The translations under genes and the position numbers were made by a program. Below, one piece after another: positions 45,271 to 52,858 of a stretch of DNA of 64,000 bases. Under the pieces are notes generated by a model. That model ran no database searches and was not told where the DNA came from. It saw only the letters and a program-made list of their open reading frames with translations. The first letter of the stretch is position 1, and every line of letters starts with the position of its first letter. The DNA is from Nocardioides daeguensis (GTDB lineage: Bacteria; Actinomycetota; Actinomycetes; Propionibacteriales; Nocardioidaceae), in NCBI RefSeq assembly GCF_019192965.1, contig NZ_JAHTKU010000004.1:273193-337192 (forward strand), given 5' to 3'.

Positions 45271-46512
45271 ATGACGACGATCACCAACAAGGCCGAGAAC
45301 CCCACGGCCCACCTGTCCGCCGAGCAGATCGAGGCGCTCGGCGCCGAGCTCGACGCCATCCGCCAGGAGGTCCTCGACGCACGTGGCGAGACCGACGCGG
45401 CCTACATCCGCAAGATGGTCGACATCCAGCGCAAGCTGGAGCTCGCCTCCCGCGCCGCCCTGCTCGTGAGCATCTTCCCGCCGGCGTGGATCGCCGGCAC
45501 GGTCGGCCTCTCGGTCGCGAAGATCCTCGACAACATGGAGATCGGCCACAACGTCATGCACGGCCAGTGGGACTGGATGCGCGATCCCAAGATCCACTCG
45601 ACCACGTGGGAGTGGGACAACGCCTCGACGTCCGACGGCTGGAAGCACTCCCACAACGAGGTGCACCACACCTACACCAACATCGTCGGCAAGGACAACG
45701 ACCTCGGCTACGGCATCATGCGCGTCGACGAGGAGCAGCGCTGGTACCCGCTCTACCTCGCACAGCCGCTGTGGAACTTCATCAACGCCTGCTTCTTCGA
45801 GTACGGCATCGCGGCCTACGACCTCGAGCTCGGCCGCAACCTGCGCCTGCCGAAGGAGAAGCGCAGCGAGAAGTTCAAGGCGGACCTCGCCAAGACGCTG
45901 AAGAAGATCCGCAAGCAGGCGACCAAGGACTACGTCGTCAACCCGGCGCTCGCCCTGCCGACCGGCTCCTTCCTCCCGGCCCTCGCCGCGAACTTCACCG
46001 CCAACGTGGTGCGCAACATCTGGTCGCACTCGGTCATCATGTGCGGCCACTTCCCCGAGGGCGTCGAGACCTTCGAGCTGAAGTCGATCCCGGAGAAGGA
46101 GACCCGGGGCGAGTGGTACCTGCGCCAGATGCTCGGCTCCGCCAACATCTCCGGCTCCAAGCTGATGCACACCATGACCGGCAACCTGTCGCACCAGATC
46201 GAGCACCACCTCTTCCCCGACCTGCCGAGCAGCCGGTACGCCGAGGTCGCGCCGAAGGTGCGCGCCGTCTTCGACAAGTACGGCCTCAACTACCACTCCG
46301 CCCCGCTCCCCCAGCAGGTCTACAGCGCCTGGCACCGGGTGGTCCGGCTGTCCTTCCCGAACGGCTGGCTCGCGACGACCAACGCGAAGAACCTGCCCTC
46401 GCAGCTCAAGCTGCTCTACGCCATGACCACGGCCGACAAGCGCAAGCGCCGCGTGCTGCAGCGCCTCCTGGAGAGCGCGGCGGCGAAGAAGGAGATGGTC
46501 AAGGCCGCCTGA
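45271..46512 (+). CDS. desA3: Stearoyl-CoA-type fatty-acid desaturase (DesA3-like)
   Basis: 413 residues, membrane-bound. The three histidine boxes that bind the di-iron centre are visible: GHNVMHGQ (about residue 92), HSHNEVHHTY (about 126), and HQIEHHLFPDLPSSRY (about 310). Hydrophobic segments flank the first box (LLVSIFPPAWIAGTVGLSVA). It adds a double bond to acyl chains using oxygen and the upstream reductase. The start is ATG 45271. A strong terminator hairpin follows at 46531-46574. Confidence 0.93.
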   Translation: MTTITNKAENPTAHLSAEQIEALGAELDAIRQEVLDARGETDAAYIRKMVDIQRKLELASRAALLVSIFPPAWIAGTVGLSVAKILDNMEIGHNVMHGQWDWMRDPKIHSTTWEWDNASTSDGWKHSHNEVHHTYTNIVGKDNDLGYGIMRVDEEQRWYPLYLAQPLWNFINACFFEYGIAAYDLELGRNLRLPKEKRSEKFKADLAKTLKKIRKQATKDYVVNPALALPTGSFLPALAANFTANVVRNIWSHSVIMCGHFPEGVETFELKSIPEKETRGEWYLRQMLGSANISGSKLMHTMTGNLSHQIEHHLFPDLPSSRYAEVAPKVRAVFDKYGLNYHSAPLPQQVYSAWHRVVRLSFPNGWLATTNAKNLPSQLKLLYAMTTADKRKRRVLQRLLESAAAKKEMVKAA

Positions 46513-46530
46513 CGGGCGCCCGAGCACCCA

Positions 46531-46574
46531 GGGCGTTTCGGACGGTGTCCCGCGGGGCACCGTCCGGGACGCCC
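46531..46574 (+). terminator. Desaturase operon terminator hairpin
   Basis: GGGCGT-TTC-GGACGGTG-T-CCC pairs with GGG-CACCGTCC-GGG-ACGCCC. It is a strong stem of about 17 bp located 19 bases after the desaturase stop, separating it from the next gene. Confidence 0.75.
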
Positions 46575-46601
46575 TGACGCCTCTTCGAAGGACCGACTCG
46601 G

Positions 46602-48002
46602 ATGTCCTCCTACGACGACCTCGACTCCCTCATCGTCGCCCTCAAGATCGCCCGCATCAGTGCGTGGATGAAGTCCGAGGGCTGGATCGGTCACGCCAGC
46701 TACGGGTGGTTCCGCCTGCGCGTCGCCGGCACGACCGGCTACCAGGAGGAGGTGACCGGCACCGACAGCAACGGCGAGGGCGGCGGCAAGTACAGCCTGT
46801 CGAACGTCGACCAGGACCACATCCACGACTACATCGACGCCTTCAACGAGATCCGCAGCGCCGTCGACGAGCACCTCAGCCCGTGGCGGACCCTGCCCGA
46901 TCCCGCCGTCATCCAGAAGTGGATCGAGCCGATGCGGCTGGCGACCTCCGAGATCGCCATCTCGGCCATCGACCAGGACGGCGGCCCGACCGGCGGAGGC
47001 GAGATCGTCGGCGCGATCGAGCTCGCGATGACCGCCGCCAAGGAGTGGGCGGGCCACACCGCGGCCGCCTTCAAGCTGAACTTCCTGTCGCAGCTGAGCA
47101 CCGCGGTCGGCGGCCAGTACGCCCTGTGCCTGTGCCTGGGCGGCCACCTCGAGGCGCAGAAGGGGATCTGGACCGAGGCACGCCAGGCGGTCGCCGACAT
47201 CGTCGTCAACACCACCAAGGCCTACGACGCCGTCACCTACGACAGCGGCCTGAGCTGGAGCCTGGCCTTCAAGGTCCTCGGGTACGCCGCCGCCGGCGCC
47301 GCCATCTTCGCCACCGGCGGGGCCGTGATCCCGGTCGCGGTCGCGGGCCTCGGCATCACCGTGGCCTCGGACGCCTACGAGGCGGTCACGACCGAGACCG
47401 AGAAGCCCAGCGTGAGCTACGAGTCCGTCCGCGACGCGATGCCGGGATACTTCACCCAGCTGAACGAGGACATCGTGAAGGAGGAGCGGGCCATCCAGAC
47501 CAACCTGAACCACAACCTGAACGTCGTGCTCAACAACAAGTCCAGCTTCGACCTGTCCCGGCCGGCGCTGCTCGACGTCGACGACGACAGCGACCTCAGC
47601 AACGACAACATCTTCTACCGCGACCAGGAGGTGCGCGACATGTGCTCGACGTACCTGCCCGCCGTCGCGCGGCACCTGTTCAAGGCGAGCCGCAACGTCT
47701 CCGACTCCTACGTCGGCAGCATCTTCAGCGACTTCGACCGCGGGCCGGGGATCGGGATCGACAGCAACGGTCCGATGGAGGAGTGGGACAACATCTGGCT
47801 CATCACCCGTGACCTGCTGGAGGACCTCGGCGAGGAGACCAAGGCCTCCGCGACCACCCTGGACCTCGCGATGAGCGACATCGGCCAGGCGGACACCAGC
47901 GGGAAGGACGCGCTCGAGAAGCACGCGGCCGCGTCGAAGGACATCGGCACGGGCGACAGCTTCGGACTGTTCTGGTCCGAGCACCGCGACCCCGAGGCAT
48001 GA
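46602..48002 (+). CDS. Hypothetical ESX/LXG-like protein with central hydrophobic region
   Basis: 466 residues from the ATG at 46602 (GAAGGA upstream). The N-terminal 215 residues are helical and rich in Asp/Glu, with helical hairpins that resemble WXG100/LXG N-terminal folds (for example AAKEWAGHTAAAF and GIWTEARQAVADIVV). A central Gly/Ala-rich hydrophobic stretch (VLGYAAAGAAIFATGGAVIPVAVAGLGITVA, about residues 222-252) looks like a membrane-inserting hairpin. The C-terminal 200 residues are acidic and again helical. There is no signal peptide. I do not recognise the family. It overlaps the next gene by four bases, so they form a pair. Confidence 0.6.
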   Translation: MSSYDDLDSLIVALKIARISAWMKSEGWIGHASYGWFRLRVAGTTGYQEEVTGTDSNGEGGGKYSLSNVDQDHIHDYIDAFNEIRSAVDEHLSPWRTLPDPAVIQKWIEPMRLATSEIAISAIDQDGGPTGGGEIVGAIELAMTAAKEWAGHTAAAFKLNFLSQLSTAVGGQYALCLCLGGHLEAQKGIWTEARQAVADIVVNTTKAYDAVTYDSGLSWSLAFKVLGYAAAGAAIFATGGAVIPVAVAGLGITVASDAYEAVTTETEKPSVSYESVRDAMPGYFTQLNEDIVKEERAIQTNLNHNLNVVLNNKSSFDLSRPALLDVDDDSDLSNDNIFYRDQEVRDMCSTYLPAVARHLFKASRNVSDSYVGSIFSDFDRGPGIGIDSNGPMEEWDNIWLITRDLLEDLGEETKASATTLDLAMSDIGQADTSGKDALEKHAAASKDIGTGDSFGLFWSEHRDPEA

Positions 48003-48997
48003 GCCCGGTGGCGAGGTCCCGACGGGCATCCCTCGTCGGCATCGCGGCGGTCGCCGCCCTCCTGGCCGGGGGCGTCGCAGCGTTCGCCGTGGTGTCGGGC
48101 GACGACGACGAGGCCGGGGCCCGCAGCGCGGCGCAGCGCTACCTGCGGATCCTCTCCGACGACGGCCGGGACCCGGACGACCTGACCGAGCTGGTGGCCG
48201 TCGGGGACCCGGAGGCCCTCGACCGCGCCGACACCCTGCTCGCGCAGGCGCGGGAGCGGATCAGCGACGTGTCGCTCGGGGAGTCGCGGGAGATCTCCAC
48301 CGCCGAGACGTCGAGCGACGTGGTGTTCGACCGGTTCGAGCGGGTGGAGGTCCGCTACCGCCTGGCCGGGGAGCGGCACCGCTCCGCGATCACGCTCGGC
48401 CTGCCGCGCACCGGCACGGACGGCGGCTGGCTCGTGGTGACGCCGCTGTCCGGCGAGGTCGACTGGAACGCGGCGAGCTGGGGGACGGCGCAGCTCGACG
48501 TCGAGGTCGGCGACGTCGCGGTGACCGAGCCCGGACGGACGACGTACGAGCCGGACGCCCAGCTCGTCCACCCGGGCGTCTACCCGGTGCGGGCGAGCGT
48601 GGGGCCCTACCTCACCTCCCCCGCGACCGACCTCGTCGTCGCCACCGGCTCGACGCCGCTGCCCACGTTCGACCTCGCGCCCACCGCCGACGGCACCGCC
48701 GCGATCACCGAGCAGGTGCTGGCCGCCTTCGAGCCCTGCACCCGCGGGACGGCGTACTGCCCCGCGACCACACTGGTGGACGACGACCCGCTGCCCGAGG
48801 GGTGGTGGCACGGGTTCACGACCGAGCCGACGGTCACCGTCGAGGGTACGACGATCACGCTGCGCGACGGAGCCTTCCGCTACGCGTCGGCCGCCGGGGA
48901 GCGGACGGTGCGGTTCGACGGCACCGGCCGGATGGTCGTCGACCCGGCCACGGGCGAGCCGGGCGTCGCCGTACCGCTGGAGCTCGAACGTCGGTAG
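47999..48997 (+). CDS. Hypothetical secreted or membrane-anchored protein, partner of the preceding gene
   Basis: 332 residues; ATG at 47999 overlaps the upstream stop (ATGA). One N-terminal transmembrane/signal helix (RASLVGIAAVAALLAGGVAAFAVV, residues 10-33), no lipobox. The soluble part has two halves: a helical NTF2-like segment (ARSAAQRYLRILSDDGRDPDDLTEL) and Ser/Thr-rich beta strands (FRYASAAGERTVRFDGTGRM). There are two Cys (CTRGTAYC). The gene may encode the external partner or immunity factor of the upstream protein; this is inferred from coupling. Confidence 0.6.
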   Translation: MSPVARSRRASLVGIAAVAALLAGGVAAFAVVSGDDDEAGARSAAQRYLRILSDDGRDPDDLTELVAVGDPEALDRADTLLAQARERISDVSLGESREISTAETSSDVVFDRFERVEVRYRLAGERHRSAITLGLPRTGTDGGWLVVTPLSGEVDWNAASWGTAQLDVEVGDVAVTEPGRTTYEPDAQLVHPGVYPVRASVGPYLTSPATDLVVATGSTPLPTFDLAPTADGTAAITEQVLAAFEPCTRGTAYCPATTLVDDDPLPEGWWHGFTTEPTVTVEGTTITLRDGAFRYASAAGERTVRFDGTGRMVVDPATGEPGVAVPLELERR

Positions 48998-49016
48998 GGC
49001 GACCTGGTCCGCCGAT

Positions 49017-49032
49017 GTTACCTACGGGTAGC
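49017..49032. promoter_or_regulatory. Operator-like palindrome before enoyl-CoA hydratase gene
   Basis: GTTACCTACGGGTAGC (GTTACY-N4-RGTAGC), ending nine bases before the ATG at 49042. A matching 16-mer in reverse orientation lies upstream of the FadE5-like gene (55984-55999). A TAGCAT hexamer overlaps its right arm and could serve as a -10. Confidence 0.55.
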
Positions 49033-49041
49033 ATCGGGGCC

Positions 49042-49839
49042 ATGAGCACCCACGTCAGCTGCACGATCACCGACGGCATCGCCCACGTCCGGCTGGACCG
49101 TCCCGACAAGCTCAACGCGCTGACGCTCGACATCCTCGACGACCTCGTCTCCACCGCGCACACCCTGCGCCGCGACAAGACGCTGCGCGCCGTCGTGGTC
49201 AGCGGCGAGGGCGACGCGTTCTGCGCGGGCCTCGACTTCGCCTCCGTGCTCCGCAACCCGGCGGGCGTCGCCAAGGCGTTCGTCCCGCGCCCGCTGCGCG
49301 GCACCAACACCTTCCAGGAGGCCCCGTGGGCCTTCCGCCGGATCCCCGTCCCCGTGATCGCCGCGGTCCACGGCCACTGCCTGGGCGGCGGCCTGCAGAT
49401 CGCGCTCGCTGCCGACTTCCGGATCGCCACCCCCGACTCGCGCTGGTCGGTGCTCGAGGGCAAGTGGGGCCTGATCCCCGACATGTCGGGCATCCAGGCC
49501 CTCAAGGAGCTCGTCGGCATCGACCAGGCCAAGCTCCTCACGATGACCGCCGAGGTCTTCGACGGCTCCCGCGCCCACGATCTCGGGCTGGTCACGCGTC
49601 TGGACAACGACCCGCTGGCCGGCGCCCTGCGCCTGGCCGACGAGCTCGCTCAGAAGTCCCCTGACGCGATCGCCGCGGCCAAGCGGCTGTTCAACGACAC
49701 CTGGACGTCCTCGCCCCGCCGTACCTTCGCCCGGGAGCGGATCGAGCAGGCCTACCTGCTCGCCGCGCGCAACACGAAGGCCGCCCGGGAGGCCGCGTTC
49801 ACGAAGGCCGAGGCCGTCTACGGTCCGCGCGGCCGCTGA
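49042..49839 (+). CDS. Enoyl-CoA hydratase/isomerase (crotonase) family protein
   Basis: 265 residues from the ATG at 49042. Crotonase fold: HVRLDRPDKLNALTLDIL, oxyanion loops SGEGDAFCAGLDFASV and VHGHCLGGGLQIALAADFRIATPDS, with a Pro-Asp in the site where hydratases keep Glu (VLEGKWGLIPDMSGI), so the activity may be isomerase, hydrolase or dehalogenase rather than standard hydratase. It acts on acyl-CoA esters in beta-oxidation. No obvious partner adjoins it; the operator-like palindrome 9 bp upstream is shared with a distant acyl-CoA dehydrogenase gene. Confidence 0.9.
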   Translation: MSTHVSCTITDGIAHVRLDRPDKLNALTLDILDDLVSTAHTLRRDKTLRAVVVSGEGDAFCAGLDFASVLRNPAGVAKAFVPRPLRGTNTFQEAPWAFRRIPVPVIAAVHGHCLGGGLQIALAADFRIATPDSRWSVLEGKWGLIPDMSGIQALKELVGIDQAKLLTMTAEVFDGSRAHDLGLVTRLDNDPLAGALRLADELAQKSPDAIAAAKRLFNDTWTSSPRRTFARERIEQAYLLAARNTKAAREAAFTKAEAVYGPRGR

Positions 49840-49979
49840 CTCCCCTCGGCCGGTCGGCTCCCCTCCTGGTCCTTCCGGGCCTCCCGGTTCAGGCCCGAAC
49901 AGCCGATGAGTCCCGACCCCCTCTCGGGTCATCCTGTCCGGGTACCGACCAGTCGGACCGAGCCGAGAGGAGGGCAGCC

Positions 49980-50120
49980 ATGGACCGCTCCGAGCACCTC
50001 AGCCACGACCTGCCCTGTCTGGTCTGCGGGCACGCGGCGCACACCTTCCTGGCCTGCAGCGACACCTGTGACTGCGCGCCCACGGTGATGCCCGGGTCCG
50101 CGGCCTTCGCCGCCGCCTGA
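49980..50120 (+). CDS. Cys-rich miniprotein, copy 1
   Basis: 46 residues from the ATG at 49980, with GAGAGGAGGGC upstream. The core HLSHDLPCLVCGHAAHTFLACSDTCDC contains a CxxCGH motif, a lone Cys, then CDTC/CDC-type Cys. Six Cys and two or more His suit a small zinc-ribbon or a redox peptide. It shares nearly the same core with the 51-residue protein at 50576-50731, including most codons, so they are paralogues. Between them lies a DUF1294 gene. I do not know the family. Confidence 0.75.
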   Translation: MDRSEHLSHDLPCLVCGHAAHTFLACSDTCDCAPTVMPGSAAFAAA

Positions 50121-50132
50121 CACGCTTCGCCC

Positions 50133-50459
50133 GTGGTCATCGAACGCGCGGACGTCCTGCTCGGGCTCGCCGCGGCGTACGCCGTCCTGAGCGTCGTCGC
50201 CCTCGTCCTGTACGGCGCCGACAAGCGTGCCGCCCAGCGCGGCGCGTGGCGCACCCGCGAGTCGACCCTCCACCTCGTCGCGCTGCTCGGCGGCTGGCCG
50301 GGCGCCCTCGCCGGGCGCCGCCTGTTCCGCCACAAGACCCGCAAGCAGCCGTTCGTCACGGTGCTGTGGCTGACCGTCGGCACCAACGTGGCCGGGGCCG
50401 CCGCCGTGCTGCTCGCCGCACCGCTCGACCTCGGCGGCCTCGCCGGCCTCGCCGGTTGA
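50133..50459 (+). CDS. DUF1294 family membrane protein
   Basis: 108 residues from the GTG at 50133, 12 bp after miniprotein copy 1. Core pattern: LYGADKRAAQRGAWRTRESTLHLVALLGGWPGALAGRRLFRHKTRKQPF, which matches DUF1294 (YdiT-type), with two hydrophobic ends (VLLGLAAAYAVLSVVALVLY and VTVLWLTVGTNVAGAAAVLLAA). It is an inner-membrane protein of unknown function. It is flanked by the two Cys-rich miniproteins on the same strand, suggesting a three-gene unit. Confidence 0.88.
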   Translation: MVIERADVLLGLAAAYAVLSVVALVLYGADKRAAQRGAWRTRESTLHLVALLGGWPGALAGRRLFRHKTRKQPFVTVLWLTVGTNVAGAAAVLLAAPLDLGGLAGLAG

Positions 50460-50575
50460 CCGCTCAACGGGACCGCCGGACTTCCTGCAAGGTTCCTGCG
50501 CCCACGATGTCGTATCAGGGCGACCTGCTTCGTCGTCCTCGTAGAAGCAGGCGAGACCACGAAGGAGACACGGCC

Positions 50576-50731
50576 ATGTGGAACACCATCCCGGACAGCC
50601 CGCACCAGCACCTCAGCCACGACCTGCCCTGCCCCGCGTGCGGGCACGCCGTGCACACCTTCCTCGCCTGCAGCGAAAGCTGCGACTGCGCGCCGACCGT
50701 GATGCCGGGCTCGCTGCCCCTGGCCGCCTGA
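50576..50731 (+). CDS. Cys-rich miniprotein, copy 2
   Basis: 51 residues from the ATG at 50576 (AAGGAG upstream). After a 9-residue leader (MWNTIPDSP) the core HQHLSHDLPCPACGHAVHTFLACSESCDC repeats that of copy 1 with substitutions at about six positions, and APTVMPGS follows in both. The 5' leader carries the hairpin CCTGCTTC...GAAGCAGG (50524-50551), about 25 bp before the start. The pair arose by duplication. Function is unknown; a metal-binding or redox role is inferred from Cys/His spacing. Confidence 0.75.
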   Translation: MWNTIPDSPHQHLSHDLPCPACGHAVHTFLACSESCDCAPTVMPGSLPLAA

Positions 50732-50748
50732 GCCGCGAGGACGCGACC

Positions 50749-51033
50749 TCAGGCGCGCGCGACGCGGGCCACCTCGGCGAGCAACGCGTCGACATCGGCC
50801 CGGCGGTAGCCCTCGCGGAAGCGGGTGGCGGTGAAGACCGCGCGGGCGATGGTCGACCGGACCGGTCGGCCGGCGTCGAGTGCCTCGACCAGCCGGTCGA
50901 GCAGCTGGTCGACCTCGCCCATGTCGTAGCCGGGCACGAACCGGACCGGCGTGAACCGGGCATCGCGGATCGTGGCCGCCACGCCGCCTTGCGCCCGGTT
51001 CGGGTAGTAGCGGTTGCTCCCGTCGTCGCTCAC
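50749..51033 (-). CDS. DivIVA domain-containing protein
   Basis: 94 residues from the GTG at 51033, whose codon overlaps the SDR stop. Residues about 20-45 (IRDARFTPVRFVPGYDMGEVDQLLDRLVEAL) and 65-85 (ARAVFTATRFREGYRRADVDALLAEVARV) are two copies of the DivI1A repeat seen in DivIVA-type proteins, FxxxxFxxGYxxxeVDxfLdxl. It lacks the long coiled coil of Wag31/DivIVA, so it may bind membranes or partners without forming polar scaffolds. Confidence 0.82.
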   Translation of the reverse strand: MSDDGSNRYYPNRAQGGVAATIRDARFTPVRFVPGYDMGEVDQLLDRLVEALDAGRPVRSTIARAVFTATRFREGYRRADVDALLAEVARVARA

Positions 51034-51956
51034 GGGTACCTCAGGTCCACGGTCTGCTCGCTGATCTCCCACAGCCGCCGGGCGTTGTCCTCGTTGCGGG
51101 CGAGTCGGCTGCGGCCGACCGTGCGGGGCCTGCCGGAGAGCTGGCGGAAGCCGCCGGGGCCGACGAAGGTGTCGCCGGGCAGGTCGGCGGTGGCGGCCAT
51201 GAGCGTCGGCCAGGCACCGGCCTCGGCGGTCTGGGACACCGCCTTCACACCGGCGTCGAGGATCGAGGCGATGCCACCCGAGGAGCGGCCGTACTGACCG
51301 TTGGCGGCCAGGTGGGTGCCGGCGAAGCCCGGGTGAGCGGCCAGGGCCCGCACCGGGAGGCCGGCCGCGCGGAGCCGCCGGTCGAGCTCGGCGGTGAAGT
51401 ACAGGTTCGCGAGCTTGGTCTGCCCGTAGACGCGCCACGTGCTGTAGCGGCCGGTCTGCTCGCGCGGCGGACCGAGCGGCGCCTTGCCGGCGAAGTTGTG
51501 GAAGAGCGAGGACACCGTCACCACACGGCCCTGCGCGCTCTGCACGAGCTGCGGCAGCAGCAGGCCGGTCAGCAGGAAGGGCCCGAAGTGGTTGGTGGCC
51601 ATCTGCAGCTCGAGGCCGTCGGCGGTGCGGGCGTACTTCGTGCCCATCACGCCGGCGTTGTTGACCAGGACGTCGATCGCGCCGACCTGCGCCACGGCGG
51701 CCGCGGCGGTGCGGACCGAGCCGAGGCTCGCCAGGTCGAGGTGGAGGGCCTCGAGCTGCGCGTCGGGCACCTGCGCCCGGATCGCGGCGACGGTCTCCTC
51801 GACCTTCGCCGGGTTGCGTCCGGCCAGGATCACCCGGGCGCCGTGGCGCGCCAGCTCCAGGCCCGTGTGGTGCCCGAGCCCGCCGAGCGTCGGGCCGGTG
51901 ACGACGATCGTGCGGCCGGTCTGGTCGGGCAGGTCGGCGACGTTCCAGTCAGACAT
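51030..51956 (-). CDS. SDR family oxidoreductase (retinol dehydrogenase-like)
   Basis: 308 residues from the ATG at 51956 with GAGGG just upstream. Rossmann loop VVTGPTLGGLGHHTGLELARHGARVIL (TGxxxGxG relaxed), DVLVNNAGVMG, catalytic Ser (VSSLFHNF) and YSTWRVYGQTKLANLYF (YxxTK instead of YxxSK). The C-terminal region carries GPGGFRQLSGRPR. The substrate is likely a lipid or aldehyde. Its stop overlaps the DivIVA-domain gene. A family-3 repeat lies just upstream. Confidence 0.88.
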   Translation of the reverse strand: MSDWNVADLPDQTGRTIVVTGPTLGGLGHHTGLELARHGARVILAGRNPAKVEETVAAIRAQVPDAQLEALHLDLASLGSVRTAAAAVAQVGAIDVLVNNAGVMGTKYARTADGLELQMATNHFGPFLLTGLLLPQLVQSAQGRVVTVSSLFHNFAGKAPLGPPREQTGRYSTWRVYGQTKLANLYFTAELDRRLRAAGLPVRALAAHPGFAGTHLAANGQYGRSSGGIASILDAGVKAVSQTAEAGAWPTLMAATADLPGDTFVGPGGFRQLSGRPRTVGRSRLARNEDNARRLWEISEQTVDLRYP

Positions 51957-51971
51957 GTTTCCCTCCAACTC

Positions 51972-52015
51972 GGTGGTCGAGGCGCGAGCTCGCGAGCCTC
52001 GCAGGGAGCCTCGGA
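51972..52015. repeat. Dispersed repeat, family 3, copy 2
   Basis: GGTGGTCGAGGCGCGAGCTCG... with inner palindrome CGAGGCGCGAGCTCGCGAGCCTCG-like (arms CGAGGC/GCCTCG) and a right end GAGCCTCGGAACC. It lies between the SDR and MDMPI genes and overlaps the promoter of the SDR gene. Confidence 0.6.
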
Positions 52016-52017
52016 AC

Positions 52018-52833
52018 CTACGGCGTGGTGGCGAGGCTGGCGACGATCCGCTCGCCCAGCTCCTGGTCGCCCGAGATGGTGATCGCCCCCGGGGCGGCGG
52101 TACGACGCCCGCCGGCGAGCACGATGAAGCTCTCCCGGTCCATGGCGACCCTCACCGTCGCCGCGTCCGGTACGTCGGCGAGCCGCTGCGCGCGCCCGTC
52201 CTCGCCCACCCGTACGGCGATCGGCGCGCTGCCCTCGACGGCGAGGATGGCCGTCGTACCCGCGGGCGGGGAGACCCGCTTGCCGACGATGAACCCGAAC
52301 GCCTCGACGAGGTAGTCGGCGGTGTGCTGCGCGCCGCGGCTGTCGAGGCCGCCGGGGCGACCCACGGCCCGGCGGATGTCCTGCTCGTGCATCCACACGT
52401 CGAGCGGCCGGTTGCGCAGCAGGGTGCGGGTGTTCCAGCCGATCAGGCCGAAGATCCCGTCGGCCGGTGCGGCCGCGTCCTCGGGCGGCGCGGCGTCCAG
52501 CGCCGCACGGCGGCTCGCGGTCGTGGTCCGGATCTCCTCGATGATCGCGGCGGGGTCGCAATCGCGCCGGGTGACCACGCCGATCTCGGTGAACTGCCCC
52601 ATCGGACCGGTGACGTGCGCCGGCTCACCGATGTCGGCGCTCTCCTCGGGGCCGCCGGCGAGGATCGACTCCAGGTGGGCGGTGTGGGAGGCGACGGCCT
52701 TCACGTCCCAGCCGGCGAGGTCGGTCGGCGTGCTCCAGTCGTCGGGGTCGAGCTCCTCGAGCAGGGCGACGAAGTCACCCACCGCGCTCCACCAGTTCTC
52801 GACGTAGCCGGCCAGCAGCTCGCGGTCGCTCAT
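52018..52833 (-). CDS. Mycothiol-dependent maleylpyruvate isomerase-family protein
   Basis: 271 residues. An N-terminal DinB/MDMPI helical bundle (MSDRELLAGYVENWWSAVGDF, WSTPTDLAGWDVKAVASHTAHLESIL, RTLLRNRPLDVWMHEQDIRRAVGRPGG with the metal-ligand His residues) is followed by an SCP2-like C-terminal domain. MDMPI-type enzymes use mycothiol or act as metal-dependent S-transferases. The mycothiol requirement is typical of actinobacteria. It stands alone between the SDR and the GH43-like gene. Confidence 0.85.
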   Translation of the reverse strand: MSDRELLAGYVENWWSAVGDFVALLEELDPDDWSTPTDLAGWDVKAVASHTAHLESILAGGPEESADIGEPAHVTGPMGQFTEIGVVTRRDCDPAAIIEEIRTTTASRRAALDAAPPEDAAAPADGIFGLIGWNTRTLLRNRPLDVWMHEQDIRRAVGRPGGLDSRGAQHTADYLVEAFGFIVGKRVSPPAGTTAILAVEGSAPIAVRVGEDGRAQRLADVPDAATVRVAMDRESFIVLAGGRRTAAPGAITISGDQELGERIVASLATTP

Positions 52834-52858
52834 GCACCCGACCCTACCGATCGGGGCC

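Noticed and set aside
49895..49935. CCGATGAGTCCCGA...TCGGGTCATC resembles part of a hammerhead ribozyme
   Set aside because: The CUGAUGA-like core and a stem are present but the GAAA core strand and stems I/III are missing; it is more likely a simple hairpin in the 5' leader.
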